64,000 nt of DNA from Natronorubrum tibetense GA33. GTDB lineage: Archaea > Halobacteriota > Halobacteria > Halobacteriales > Natrialbaceae. The notes under the pieces were generated by a model, which saw only the letters and a program-made list of their open reading frames with translations, was not told the origin of the DNA and did not search any database. Each line of letters opens with the position of its first letter. Within the stretch, counting starts at the first letter, position 1. Shown here piece after piece: positions 25,192 through 34,076 of this stretch. The stretch lies in NCBI RefSeq assembly GCF_000383975.1, contig NZ_KB913017.1, forward strand, positions 565,133 to 629,132, given 5' to 3'. Both the position numbers and the translations under genes were made by a program.

Positions 25192-26724
25192 TCAGTCCTC
25201 GCCCATCGTGATATCGGCCGACAGCCCCTGGGCCATCTCGATCTCTTTGGAATTGTTGAGCGTCCAGGCGGTCCGTTCGGTGACGGCCTCGATGGCCTCG
25301 CGTGCGCTCGGGTAGCCGTTCCCGGACTTCTTGACGCCGCCGAAGGGCAACTGGACCTCCGCACCGATACACGGCAGGTTCGCGTACGCGAGCCCGAGGT
25401 CGGCCCGGTCGCGGAAAGCGTTGAGCTGGCGGTAGTCCTCCGAGATGATCGCCCCGGCGAGTCCGTACGGCGTGTCGTTGTGGATCTCGAGCGCGCGGTC
25501 GATCTCCCCGTCGTACTCGACGAGGGCAACGTGCGGGCCGAAACACTCCTCTTGCAGACAGCGCAGGTCGGTGTCGTACTCGATCTCGTAGACGAACGGC
25601 CCGACCCAGTGGCCCTCTTCGTGGCCCTCGGGAATCTCCTCGTCGCCGAGTTCGAAGCGGTCGACCAGCACCTCGGCCCCCTCCTGTTCGGCCAGTTTGT
25701 TGTGCTTGCGGATCTTCTCGACGTGGTCGGCCTCGATCGCCGGTCCCATGAACGTGTCCTCCTCGAGGGGGTCGCCGACCGCGATATCCGCGGCGATATC
25801 GACGTATCGCTCCGTGAACTCGTCGTAGACGTCCGTGTGGACGATCAGGCGCTCGGAGGAGACGCAGCGCTGCCCGGTCGTCTTGAACGACGACATGATC
25901 GCGGAGTGGACGGCGATGTCGAGGTCTGCTTCCTCGGTGACGATGATTCCGTTCTTGCCGCCCATTTCGCAGGCCGCGAGTTTGCCGGGTTCGCCGCCGA
26001 CCTTGCCCGAGATCTCGTGGCCGACCTCCGCGGAGCCGGTGAAGAGGACGGTGTCGACGCGCTCGTCGTCCGTGATCGCCGCGCCGGCGTCACCAAAGCC
26101 CTGGACCATGTTGAAGACGCCCTCGGGAATCCCCGCGTCGTCCATCATCTCGGCGATAGTCTGGCCGCACCACGGCGTCTGCTCTGCGGGCTTCCAGACG
26201 ACGGTGTTGCCCTCTACGAGGGCGATCGCCATGTGCCAGAAGGGGATCGCGACGGGGAAGTTCCACGGGGTAATACAGCCGATGACACCGCGGGGTTTGC
26301 GCCGCATGTAGGCGTCTTTCGCCCCGACCTCGCTCGGAACGACATCGCCGTGGGGATGTCGGGCATTGCCCGCGGCCCACTCGACCATGTGCCAGGCTTC
26401 AGTCACGTCCGCTTTCCCTTCCGAAATCTCCTTCCCGCACTCTTTCGTGACGATCTCGCCGAGTTCCTCGTGGCGCTCGCGCAGTTCGTGGTAGATGTCC
26501 CAGAGGTACTCCGCGCGATCGATGTAGGAGAGCGACCGCCACTCGTCGAAGGCGTCTTCGGCGGCCTCGAGGGCCGCGTCGACATCGTCGACCGTTCCGC
26601 GCCGGAACGTCGCCAACGTCTCGCCGGTAGCCGGGTTCCGGCTGTCGAACGTGTCTCCATCTCCATCAGTCCACTCTCCGCCGATGTAGTGGCCGTACTC
26701 CTGCTCTGTGGCTTGCTGGCTCAT
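25192..26724 (-). CDS. Aldehyde dehydrogenase family protein
   Basis: A 510-residue NAD(P)-dependent enzyme. The active site is complete: Asn155 in PWNF, Glu253 in CEMGGKN, and nucleophile Cys287 in FKTTGQRCVSSERL; Lys178 in WKPAEQTP contacts the cofactor. The TTGQRC-SSERL pattern is typical of ALDH7/aminoadipate-semialdehyde-type enzymes, though Met replaces the common Leu in ELGGK. The product is the carboxylate of an aldehyde that cannot be identified from sequence. ATG 26724 gives the full N-terminus. It stands alone. Confidence 0.85.
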   Translation of the reverse strand: MSQQATEQEYGHYIGGEWTDGDGDTFDSRNPATGETLATFRRGTVDDVDAALEAAEDAFDEWRSLSYIDRAEYLWDIYHELRERHEELGEIVTKECGKEISEGKADVTEAWHMVEWAAGNARHPHGDVVPSEVGAKDAYMRRKPRGVIGCITPWNFPVAIPFWHMAIALVEGNTVVWKPAEQTPWCGQTIAEMMDDAGIPEGVFNMVQGFGDAGAAITDDERVDTVLFTGSAEVGHEISGKVGGEPGKLAACEMGGKNGIIVTEEADLDIAVHSAIMSSFKTTGQRCVSSERLIVHTDVYDEFTERYVDIAADIAVGDPLEEDTFMGPAIEADHVEKIRKHNKLAEQEGAEVLVDRFELGDEEIPEGHEEGHWVGPFVYEIEYDTDLRCLQEECFGPHVALVEYDGEIDRALEIHNDTPYGLAGAIISEDYRQLNAFRDRADLGLAYANLPCIGAEVQLPFGGVKKSGNGYPSAREAIEAVTERTAWTLNNSKEIEMAQGLSADITMGED

Positions 26725-26846
26725 ACTGAAACGGACGACGAGCGGCGTAAAAAACCTGGTTGTGGTTCACACCCAAACAAAGCGGGCTGACGGCAGGACG
26801 GGGGTGACGACTCTCGGTCCGGGTCATCCCCTGATCCGATGGGCCG

Positions 26847-27788
26847 CTAGTCCGACCGCCGTGGATAACGCACGCGACCGTACAACTCCCGTGCCCGATC
26901 CGAGTGCCGAGCGACTGGGACCACGAGGGCGAGCGCCGTGGCGAGACCCACAACCCCGGCCGCGGTCGAGAGCGAGACGAACGATCCGCCGCCGAGCGCG
27001 GCAACGAGCGGAATTGCACCGATCAGCGTCGCGCTGCCTCGTAACAGTATCGGGCGAACCGAATGCGAGCGCGACGGGGCGACGGCGAGTCGTCGGCCAA
27101 GCATGACCAGTTGCCAGCCGCCGAAGGCCCCCAGCGATCCGGCGAGCAGGAACACCGCGATCGGGGATCGATCGCTCATCACGAGGTAGAACGTGCTGAA
27201 TCCGATGCCGAGCGCGAACGTGATCGTCGCGCGGTCGGCGAACTCCCGCCGGAGGAGCGCTCGAGCGACGAACAGGAGCGCCAGTCCGACCGCAACCCCG
27301 ACGACGACATCGACGACGTAGTGCACGCCGAGTGCGACGCGCGTGAAACAGACCAGCGAGACGAGCGACGCGGCGACGCCGTACCGGAGTCGTCTCGAGC
27401 TGACCGAGAGAACGCTCGCCAGCCCGAAATAGACGATCGTCGTGTTGACCGCGTGGCCGCTCGGGAAGCCGTAGCCGCCGGCAGTCGCCGTCGCCTCGTA
27501 CAGCGGCTGGACGAGCCGCGGCAACAGGGTCGGATCGAGCAACGGCGCCTCGGGACGCGGGAGACCGAACACCTCCTTCAGTCCCTTGTACAGTCCCATT
27601 CCGGCCAGCGTGACGCCCGCAACGGCGGCGATGTCGTCCCGGTCCGTCGTGTCGAACCAGTACAGCACGGTCAGGACGAGCACCAGAAACCAGACGTCAC
27701 CTAACTGGGTGAGCAGAGCGATAACGACGGCCAGCCACTCGGGGATCGACTCCTGTACGAGATCGAACTCGCCGATGCCACGGGACAT
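26847..27788 (-). CDS. PAP2 superfamily phosphatase
   Basis: A 313-residue membrane protein with about eight helices. The three phosphatase motifs are intact: KEVFGLPRP (Lys71, Arg78), PSGH (109-112) and TRVALGVHYVVD (Arg150, His156, Asp160). This is the lipid phosphatase/acid phosphatase family that removes phosphate from isoprenyl or phosphatidyl-type lipids at the outer membrane face. The C-terminal half has extra helices without motifs. In haloarchaea the substrate may be a polyprenyl phosphate, but that is inference. A PRC-barrel gene follows on the same strand upstream. Confidence 0.85.
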   Translation of the reverse strand: MSRGIGEFDLVQESIPEWLAVVIALLTQLGDVWFLVLVLTVLYWFDTTDRDDIAAVAGVTLAGMGLYKGLKEVFGLPRPEAPLLDPTLLPRLVQPLYEATATAGGYGFPSGHAVNTTIVYFGLASVLSVSSRRLRYGVAASLVSLVCFTRVALGVHYVVDVVVGVAVGLALLFVARALLRREFADRATITFALGIGFSTFYLVMSDRSPIAVFLLAGSLGAFGGWQLVMLGRRLAVAPSRSHSVRPILLRGSATLIGAIPLVAALGGGSFVSLSTAAGVVGLATALALVVPVARHSDRARELYGRVRYPRRSD

Positions 27789-27877
27789 TGATTCAGAGTA
27801 CGGTCAGCGATCGGGAACGTCGTCTGTCGCGCAACCCGAAATCACTCGGCTCGACGCGCTCGAGATCGAGTCCTCGC

Positions 27878-28408
27878 TCATCGGTCTTCCTCTTCGCCGC
27901 GGTCTTTCGTCACCGTCCGATCACCCTCCGGCGGCCGGTCTTCGCTCTCGGGGTGGCGTTCAGCCCCCGATTCGGTCATCTCGTCCGTCTCCGGCTCCAT
28001 CGCCTCGCCCGAACGGCCCTCGCCCGCAGCTTCCGTCTCGCCGGTTTCCTCGCCGTCAGTTTCGTCGCGCTGCTCACCGGCGGCTCGTTGATCGCGCTCC
28101 TCTCCCTCGTGGCCGGCGGACTCGTCGCGGTCGAAGACGGGATCGGTATCTGTGTCGGTCGTCCGTGCGTTCTTTCCCTCGAGTCGGACCACATCCGCAG
28201 TCACTTCGCGGACGACGGCACCGCCGATCGGGACGATGTTGTCGGTATCGGCGTTCCAGTCGAGGACGGCTTTGATGGAGTCCGTCACACCTCCCTCGAG
28301 TTCGACGTACGCCGTCTCGTTGCCAGTCATTGTGACGACCCCGATGGACTCGCCGGCGGCCGTCTCGACCCGTTTTCCGACGTCGGCGTCAGTAAATCGA
28401 GCGCACAT
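27878..28408 (-). CDS. PRC-barrel domain protein
   Basis: A 176-residue protein from ATG 28408 (MCARFTDADVGKRVETAAG). Residues about 1-75 form a PRC-barrel (VGKRVETAAGESIGVVTMTGNETAYVELEGG...VPIGGAVVREVTADVVRLEG); the remainder is an acidic, disordered Glu/Asp-rich tail typical of haloarchaeal adaptation. PRC-barrels often bind RNA (as in RimM) or proteins. The MCARF start is conserved in such haloarchaeal proteins. Its role is unknown. Confidence 0.8.
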   Translation of the reverse strand: MCARFTDADVGKRVETAAGESIGVVTMTGNETAYVELEGGVTDSIKAVLDWNADTDNIVPIGGAVVREVTADVVRLEGKNARTTDTDTDPVFDRDESAGHEGEERDQRAAGEQRDETDGEETGETEAAGEGRSGEAMEPETDEMTESGAERHPESEDRPPEGDRTVTKDRGEEEDR

Positions 28409-28597
28409 GCACACGGTTAGTGTAATCTTCTCAAAACGTGTAGTGCCTGCACAGGCCAGCGACTCGAGCGTGCCGCCCGGTCGCTGCGTATCGTACCCAA
28501 AGCGGAGTTACGGAACGGCCTCGGCCCCCGGATCGAGTTCGGAGACGATTCCCCGATAGCAGACAGAAACTCCGATTCGCCGTCTCTGCGGAACCGA

Positions 28598-29407
28598 TCA
28601 GCGCTGCCCCTGATCGGCCGCCGCCTCGAGTTCGGTCCGTAACGTCGTCGAGTCGAACTCGTGGTCTGGACGGAGGCGGACGAAATCGAGAAACCGGCGC
28701 GCCGAGAGGAGTTCTTCCGATTCGTAGACCGTCGCGGCCGCCTGGACGGCGTCTCGAGCCCCGATGCGGGGCTCAAGGACGGCCAGCGCACAGGCGAGAT
28801 CGTAGGCGGTGGTCTCGCCGACTCGGTCGTCGTGGACGTTGGTCGCGTCGATGAAGTAGAACTCGCCTTCACACAGCAGGATGTTTTCGGCGCGCAGGTC
28901 GCCGTGGGCCATGCCGTGATCCCGGAGGGTGGCCAGCATGTCGAACAGTTCCGTCGCGCGCTCGGCGACGAGCCAGTCCGGCGCATCGTCCAGCGACCGG
29001 AACTCCGGCAGATACTCGAGGACGAGCACGCCCAATCCGTTGACCTCGAAGGCCTCGATCGGCTGGGGTGCGTTGATGCCGATTTCGCGCATCCGTTCGG
29101 TTGCCTCGTACTCGTGTTCGACCATCTCCCGGGGCGTATCGAACCGACCGAAGAAGCCACCGGTGCCCGCCGAGACCGCGCCGACGTTCCGCCCCGTCGT
29201 CAACACCGCGTGGACGAGCGCGTTCTGCCGCGAGACGATCTTGACGAACCACCGCTCGTCGATCACGCAGGGCGTCGACAGCCAGTTGTCGGCCTCGAGA
29301 AACTCGACACGAACCTCCTCGCGGTCGTACCGATCCGCCAGCGTCCGGATCACGCGCTCGAGGCGATCCCACTCGACGTTTCCTCGCGCTAGCCGGCGGA
29401 TATCCAT
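28598..29407 (-). CDS. RIO-type serine/threonine protein kinase
   Basis: A 269-residue protein. The N-terminal lobe has WFVKIVSRQN with Lys56 as the ATP-binding lysine; the hinge is VLEYLPEFRSLDD; the catalytic loop is HGDLRAEN (Asp170, Asn175); and the metal-binding loop is FIDATN (Asp187) in place of DFG. This is the RIO kinase arrangement, with RIO proteins acting in ribosome small-subunit maturation in archaea and eukaryotes. The protein lacks an obvious N-terminal winged helix as in Rio2, so it is a divergent, Rio1-like member. It is a single-gene unit. Confidence 0.8.
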   Translation of the reverse strand: MDIRRLARGNVEWDRLERVIRTLADRYDREEVRVEFLEADNWLSTPCVIDERWFVKIVSRQNALVHAVLTTGRNVGAVSAGTGGFFGRFDTPREMVEHEYEATERMREIGINAPQPIEAFEVNGLGVLVLEYLPEFRSLDDAPDWLVAERATELFDMLATLRDHGMAHGDLRAENILLCEGEFYFIDATNVHDDRVGETTAYDLACALAVLEPRIGARDAVQAAATVYESEELLSARRFLDFVRLRPDHEFDSTTLRTELEAAADQGQR

Positions 29408-29578
29408 ATATCGGATGTGGGTGCTCGGGTGTTAAATGCGTCCCGAACTGTCGCCGAGAAGATGTATTCGACGACGGGATCCCCAATGTGGTCCGTTGGG
29501 ACCTGATCGGACCGTCAGGCCGTGAGGTGACGACGGAGCAGTATCATTATCAACAACGGAATGAAATGTAGGGATAAT

Positions 29579-30781
29579 ATGGATGCGATCGACGATCTCA
29601 GCGACGCACTTGAGACGACTCGGAACTTCCTGACGCCGGTCAGTCTGGGGCTGTGGGTCAAACTCGCGATCGTCGTCTTCTTCGTGAGTTCGCTGGGGAT
29701 GGGGGGCCCAACGATCCCCGGCGGGGACGTCGGCACGTTCGCCGACGAGCCGATGTTCGAGGAAGAGACGCCTGGCGAGGTCGAGGAGTTCGAAGAAGAG
29801 TTCCCGCTCGAAGAACTCCTCTTGGTGCTACTGGTCGTTGGCGGAATCGTCCTGTTGCTCTGGCTACTGTACGCGATCATCAGCGCCGTGATGCAGTTCG
29901 TCTTCATCGAGTCGCTCCGGTCGACCGAGGTCCACGTGAGACGTTACTTCAAGACGAACCTCGGGAACGGGCTCCGATTGTTCCTGTTCAGAGTCGGCTT
30001 GCTGCTCGTCGCCGGGGTTCTCGGAACTGCGCCGGCACTGGCGATCTGGCTGCAGGGCGGGTTCGATGCCCTCTCGGGCGCTCTCGTCGCGCTGTACGCG
30101 CTGTACGGCATTGGACTGTTTCTGGTCTACTCGCTCACCCGACGGTTCACCGACGAGTTCGTCGCGCCCGTCATGTTGCTCGAGGATCGGGGCGTCCTCG
30201 GCGGCTGGCGACGATTCTGGTCGACGTTGACGGGCAACTGGACGGAGTACCTGGTCTACCTGATTCTCGTCTGGATCCTCTCGCTCGCGGTTACCATCGC
30301 CGTCTGGTTCGTGCTGGCGTTCGGGGTGCTTGCACTGCTGATCCCCTTCGCCATCGTGATCTTCCTGCTGATACTCGCCGCGGGCGAGATCGGCGCGATT
30401 CTGTCTGTGTTGGTCGGCATCGTCGCATTCCTTACTATTCTGCTGTTCGTCGCGCTCGTCTGGACGCCGATCACGACCTACTTCCAGTACTACGCGCTGT
30501 TGTTGCTCGGCGATACCAACGATGACCTCGATCTCATCCCCGAGCAGCGCGCCGCAGTTCGGTCCGACGGCGGGAAGCCAGTCGGGCGAAACGGCACGCA
30601 GGCCGGTGACGCTCGAGACGACCGCGACCGGTTGGACCGCGACGAGCGTCGAGCGACCGACGACGGGCGCGAGTGGGACGACGACTCGGATCCGTGGAGT
30701 GACGCGGACGAGACGGACGACCCGGACCCGTGGGACGACTCGAGCGAATCGGACGACCGCGACGACGACCGCGGCTGGTAA
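29579..30781 (+). CDS. Multi-pass membrane protein (DUF7544-like)
   Basis: A 400-residue integral membrane protein (start MDAIDDLSDALETTRNFLTP at 29579). It has about six to seven hydrophobic helices: near 22-40, 75-105, 120-150, 160-180 and two long ones around 235-310. The C-terminal 85 residues (from about 318) are a hydrophilic Asp/Arg-rich tail on the cytoplasmic side. The helix pattern with FxPVMLLEDRGVLGGWRRFW is shared, to my recollection, with archaeal DUF7544-like proteins. No channel or enzyme motif is seen. The transcript may use a start at 29561 but ATG 29579 is better placed. Confidence 0.65.
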   Translation: MDAIDDLSDALETTRNFLTPVSLGLWVKLAIVVFFVSSLGMGGPTIPGGDVGTFADEPMFEEETPGEVEEFEEEFPLEELLLVLLVVGGIVLLLWLLYAIISAVMQFVFIESLRSTEVHVRRYFKTNLGNGLRLFLFRVGLLLVAGVLGTAPALAIWLQGGFDALSGALVALYALYGIGLFLVYSLTRRFTDEFVAPVMLLEDRGVLGGWRRFWSTLTGNWTEYLVYLILVWILSLAVTIAVWFVLAFGVLALLIPFAIVIFLLILAAGEIGAILSVLVGIVAFLTILLFVALVWTPITTYFQYYALLLLGDTNDDLDLIPEQRAAVRSDGGKPVGRNGTQAGDARDDRDRLDRDERRATDDGREWDDDSDPWSDADETDDPDPWDDSSESDDRDDDRGW

Positions 30782-30837
30782 CGGCCCGGAAACAATTCCA
30801 GCGGCTGATGCTTTAGCGTTCTATTTGTGAGGGTGAC

Positions 30838-30918
30838 CGTCTCGCGAGCGAGACGAGTCGCTATGCGGGTGATATATTGGTGGACAGAAACCGCGAGTAC
30901 CCCTACCCGCTGTCCACC
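30838..30918. repeat. Two hairpins in the space before acyl-CoA dehydrogenase
   Basis: CGTCTCGC and GCGAGACG (30838-30855) form an 8-bp stem around GA. GGTGGACAG (30879-30887) and CTGTCCACC (30910-30918) form a 9-bp stem with a 22-nt loop. The gap between genes (30782-31071) has no convincing ORF. These could be a terminator or a structured RNA; no family is recognised. Confidence 0.5.
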
Positions 30919-31071
30919 GTCCTACCAGAGTGGTTACCGGTTGAGGCAATATGCTTTGTGGTCGCGCAGGACTGAATCGAGTGGGGTGAGACCGACCCCG
31001 ACGACGCTGTCGGACCGACGGTCGACGAAGGCTGTCGGTGCGTTTATTCCATTCCTCGGCAAGTATTGCGT

Positions 31072-32214
31072 ATGGACACCGAGCTACCCGACGAGCACCG
31101 GATGGTCCGAGAGACCGTCAGAGACTTTTGTGACGCAGAAATCGAACCGATCGCTCAGGAAATCGAGGACGAACACCGATTCCCGGCGGAGATCTTCGAG
31201 CAACTCGCCGACCTGGATATGATGGGCGTCCCGATCGACGAGGACTACGGCGGTCTCGGCGGCGACACGCTCATGTACGCGCTGGTCGCCGAGGAACTCG
31301 GTCGGGTCTCCGGCTCGATCGGCCTCTCCTACGTCGCGCACACGTCGCTCGCGTCGAAACCTATCGAGCAGTTCGGAACCGACGCCCAGAAGGAACGCTG
31401 GCTGCGCCCGCTCGCCGAGGGCGAGCATCTCGGCGGCTGGGCGTTGACCGAACCGGAGAGCGGCTCCGACGCATCGGATATGAACACCGTGGCGGAAAAG
31501 GAGGGCGACGAGTGGGTGGTAAACGGCACCAAGCAGTTCATCACCAACGCCTCCGAAGCCGGCTCGATCCTTGTCAAGGCGGTCACAGACCCCGACGCAG
31601 GCTACGACGGCATCTCGACGTTCATCGTCGATCCCCGCGAGGACGACGGCTTCGAGGTGAGCACGATCTGGGAGAAGATGGGACTGAACGCCTCGCCGAC
31701 CTGTGAGATTCGCCTCGAGGACGTCCGGCTCCCCGAAGACCGCCTCCTCGGCGAGGAAGGCGAGGGCTGGAACCAGACGAAGAAGACGCTCGACGGCGGC
31801 CGGATCTCGATCGCCGCGCTCTCGACAGGGCTGGCACAGGGTGCTTACGAGCACGCGAAAACGTACAGCAAAGAGCGCGAGCAGTTCGGCCAGCCGATCT
31901 CGAAGTTCGATGCCATCCGCGACAAGGTCGTCGATATGCACCGCAAGACCGAGCGAGCGCGACTGCTCACCCGCCGGGCCGCTCGCACCTACGATAAGGG
32001 CGAGCCCGTGACCCGTGAGTCCGCGCTCGCGAAACTCGACGCCAGCGAGGCCGCCCGCGAGGTCGCCGAGGACGCCGTCCAGGTGCTCGGCGGCTACGGC
32101 TACACCACCGACTTCGCCCCCCAGCGGTTCTATCGGGACGCGAAGCTGATGGAGATCGGCGAGGGAACGAGCGAGATCCAGCATCTCGTGATCGGGCGCG
32201 AACTGGGACTGTAG
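31072..32214 (+). CDS. Acyl-CoA dehydrogenase
   Basis: A 380-residue flavoprotein with the three-domain acyl-CoA dehydrogenase fold. Visible motifs include GGWALTEPESGSDASDM (substrate/FAD region near 120-135), a KQFITNASEAG strand, and the C-terminal IGEGTSEIQHLVIGRELGL, which holds the catalytic-base-type GEGTSEI segment and FAD contacts. It dehydrogenates acyl-CoA to 2-enoyl-CoA with electrons going to ETF. ATG 31072 is preceded by a TTTATT element. It may cooperate with the separately encoded crotonase, MaoC and carboxylase genes in this window in lipid or branched-chain degradation. Confidence 0.9.
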   Translation: MDTELPDEHRMVRETVRDFCDAEIEPIAQEIEDEHRFPAEIFEQLADLDMMGVPIDEDYGGLGGDTLMYALVAEELGRVSGSIGLSYVAHTSLASKPIEQFGTDAQKERWLRPLAEGEHLGGWALTEPESGSDASDMNTVAEKEGDEWVVNGTKQFITNASEAGSILVKAVTDPDAGYDGISTFIVDPREDDGFEVSTIWEKMGLNASPTCEIRLEDVRLPEDRLLGEEGEGWNQTKKTLDGGRISIAALSTGLAQGAYEHAKTYSKEREQFGQPISKFDAIRDKVVDMHRKTERARLLTRRAARTYDKGEPVTRESALAKLDASEAAREVAEDAVQVLGGYGYTTDFAPQRFYRDAKLMEIGEGTSEIQHLVIGRELGL

Positions 32215-32230
32215 CTCCGTCTCCGAAGCC

Positions 32231-32458
32231 GTGATCCTGACACTGCTCGGTTTCGCCCTCATTGCACTCGGCGTCGCCGGCGTACGGTACGCGCCCGCTA
32301 TCGTCGCCGCCCAGCACCGACAGGGGATGGCCCCACTCGGTGACGACGACGGCACCGACCTCGAGGACGCGGACAGAGTCCGGGTCACGAAAGGGGCCGG
32401 CGTCGTGCTCGTCGTTGTGGGACTGGTCAGTGTCGCGTACGGATCCAGTCTTATCTGA
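32231..32458 (+). CDS. Small two-helix membrane protein
   Basis: A 75-residue protein beginning with GTG at 32231. It has two hydrophobic helices (about residues 2-28 and 55-75) around a short acidic loop QHRQGMAPLGDDDGTDLEDADRVRVTKG. It begins 16 bp after the acyl-CoA dehydrogenase stop and codon use looks coding. Function unknown. Confidence 0.55.
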   Translation: MILTLLGFALIALGVAGVRYAPAIVAAQHRQGMAPLGDDDGTDLEDADRVRVTKGAGVVLVVVGLVSVAYGSSLI

Positions 32459-32504
32459 GCGACGAACCGAGAATCAGTGGTGCGGCGGATGTCGAACCGG
32501 GCGG

Positions 32505-33296
32505 CTACTCGAGGGTACCGAGTATCCCATCGTCGTCGTCTTCACTCTCATCGTCGTCGCCACCACCGTCGCCGTTCTCACCGTCTGCATCGTCGTCGCC
32601 GTTCTCACCGTTTTCACTCTCGTCGCTTCCGTCGTCACCATCGTCGTTCGTATCGATATCCGCAGTCACACCCTCCATGAGCTCGAGGACGTTCGACTCT
32701 TCTTGCATGCGGAGATCCTGGGGGTAGACGCCGATTGTCACGAGCAGGTCGTCGTCGTCGGTCGGGACAGCCTCGCTGACGTGGAGGTCGACCGGAAGGT
32801 CGTGGCCGTCGAACGTCGCGTCGGCGTCGAACCGGGACCGGGTCGTTTCGCCATCGAGGATCGTGATCTCGCCGTCTTCGTCGTGGGAGATGTCGCCGAT
32901 ATCGTCGTAGTTGTCCTCGACTAACTCGATGATCTCCTGGGCGGACATATCTTCGATCGGATTGACGTTTCGCCCGGCGATACTGATCTGTGGCGTCGTA
33001 AGGACGATGAAAACGGCCGCGCGCTGGCCGTCGAGCGGCCCGATACTCACCGACTTCTCGTGTTCGGTCATGTAGTTCGTGACGGAGATCGTCTCCGTGG
33101 CGATGCTGGCGCCGACTTCCTCCTCGACGACGATGTCGTCGATGTCGGTCTGGGCGTAGCCCGTCTCGTCGCGAACGCTCGCTTCGACGCCGACCGGCGA
33201 AGACTCGTGTTCGTCCATGCCGACCAGACCGAGACAACCCGCGAGGCTCGAAAGCCCTGCGATGGAGAGTCCGCCAAGTACGGTTCGTCGTTTCAT
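32505..33296 (-). CDS. DUF6517-like Tat lipoprotein
   Basis: A 263-residue exported lipoprotein (ATG 33296). The signal sequence MKRRTVLGGLSIAGLSSLAGC has a twin-arginine start and a lipobox ending in Cys21. The mature part has a segment VFIVLTTPQISIAGRNVNPIEDMSAQEIIELVEDNY and a C-terminal, very acidic, low-complexity stretch of Asp, Gly, Glu and Ser. Such DUF6517-like proteins are common on haloarchaeal cell surfaces with unknown roles. An earlier in-frame ATG at 33323 gives a less typical signal peptide. Confidence 0.75.
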   Translation of the reverse strand: MKRRTVLGGLSIAGLSSLAGCLGLVGMDEHESSPVGVEASVRDETGYAQTDIDDIVVEEEVGASIATETISVTNYMTEHEKSVSIGPLDGQRAAVFIVLTTPQISIAGRNVNPIEDMSAQEIIELVEDNYDDIGDISHDEDGEITILDGETTRSRFDADATFDGHDLPVDLHVSEAVPTDDDDLLVTIGVYPQDLRMQEESNVLELMEGVTADIDTNDDGDDGSDESENGENGDDDADGENGDGGGDDDESEDDDDGILGTLE

Positions 33297-33456
33297 TTTC
33301 CTCCCAATCGATAGTCTGTTCATATGAGTTTGTTGGATCGAGGACTATCTGTAATGGCTGAAACAGTTGCACCAGCGGAAAGAGTTCTCGTCGGTCGAAG
33401 CGGATGGCGACGAGGCCCACGGTGACGAACTGTGGACGACGCATCCGGTCCGCCCA

Positions 33457-33957
33457 TCATCGACGGAAGAACCCAATCACGATAGATAGCAGTGACGTCC
33501 CCGTTTGCCGTCTTGATCGTCGCCGGTGAGCCCGCGTCAGGTGTAAGACGGTAACGTATCCGATCGCGGAGAGTGCAACCGCGATGATGAGATTTCCGAG
33601 CAGTAACTGCTGGATCGCGACCCACGCCGATTCGGTGGCTGTCCCGTCGAGCGATCCAACCGACTCCGAACCGAGCAAAACGGCCCCGAGCTTGAAGCTC
33701 GCGAGATAGATCACGGGCTTTACGAACGGGTTGAGTACGGCGACGGAGGCGAATATTGCGGGTTTGCTGATCCACGACCAGATCGAAATCAGCACGAAAA
33801 ACAGCCCGACACCGAGTCCGCCGGTCGGCATCGCCGTGATGAAGATGCCGACCGCGAAGCTCGCTGCAACTTGGTGCGGGGTGTGCTCCTCGCGGAACGC
33901 CGCGAGGAGTTGGCCGCGAACGCGATCACGATAGTCGGCGAGCCGTTCGCGTACCAT
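33457..33957 (-). CDS. DUF2062 membrane protein
   Basis: A 166-residue protein (start MVRERLADYRDRVRGQ). Residues about 30-50 carry HTPHQVAASFAVGIFITAMPTGGLGVGLF, the hallmark of DUF2062; further helices span 55-110 and 120-150. The C-terminus is basic. The family is associated with membrane glycosyltransferases or polysaccharide proteins in bacteria, but no function is proven. Possible upstream starts exist at 33987 and 34014. Confidence 0.75.
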   Translation of the reverse strand: MVRERLADYRDRVRGQLLAAFREEHTPHQVAASFAVGIFITAMPTGGLGVGLFFVLISIWSWISKPAIFASVAVLNPFVKPVIYLASFKLGAVLLGSESVGSLDGTATESAWVAIQQLLLGNLIIAVALSAIGYVTVLHLTRAHRRRSRRQTGTSLLSIVIGFFRR

Positions 33958-34076
33958 TCGCTCTGTGGGTCGGTAGCCAGCAACCATCAAAAAGATACCG
34001 AGTCCCTTGGCCACGTGTCAGACATAGCGTAGATGACCGCGGACGAATTCGGCGTGTGGTCCGAACCCGAAGCAGG

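Noticed and set aside
24988-26790. 600-codon plus-strand open frame
   Set aside because: Antisense to the aldehyde dehydrogenase with complete active site; it has no recognisable domain.
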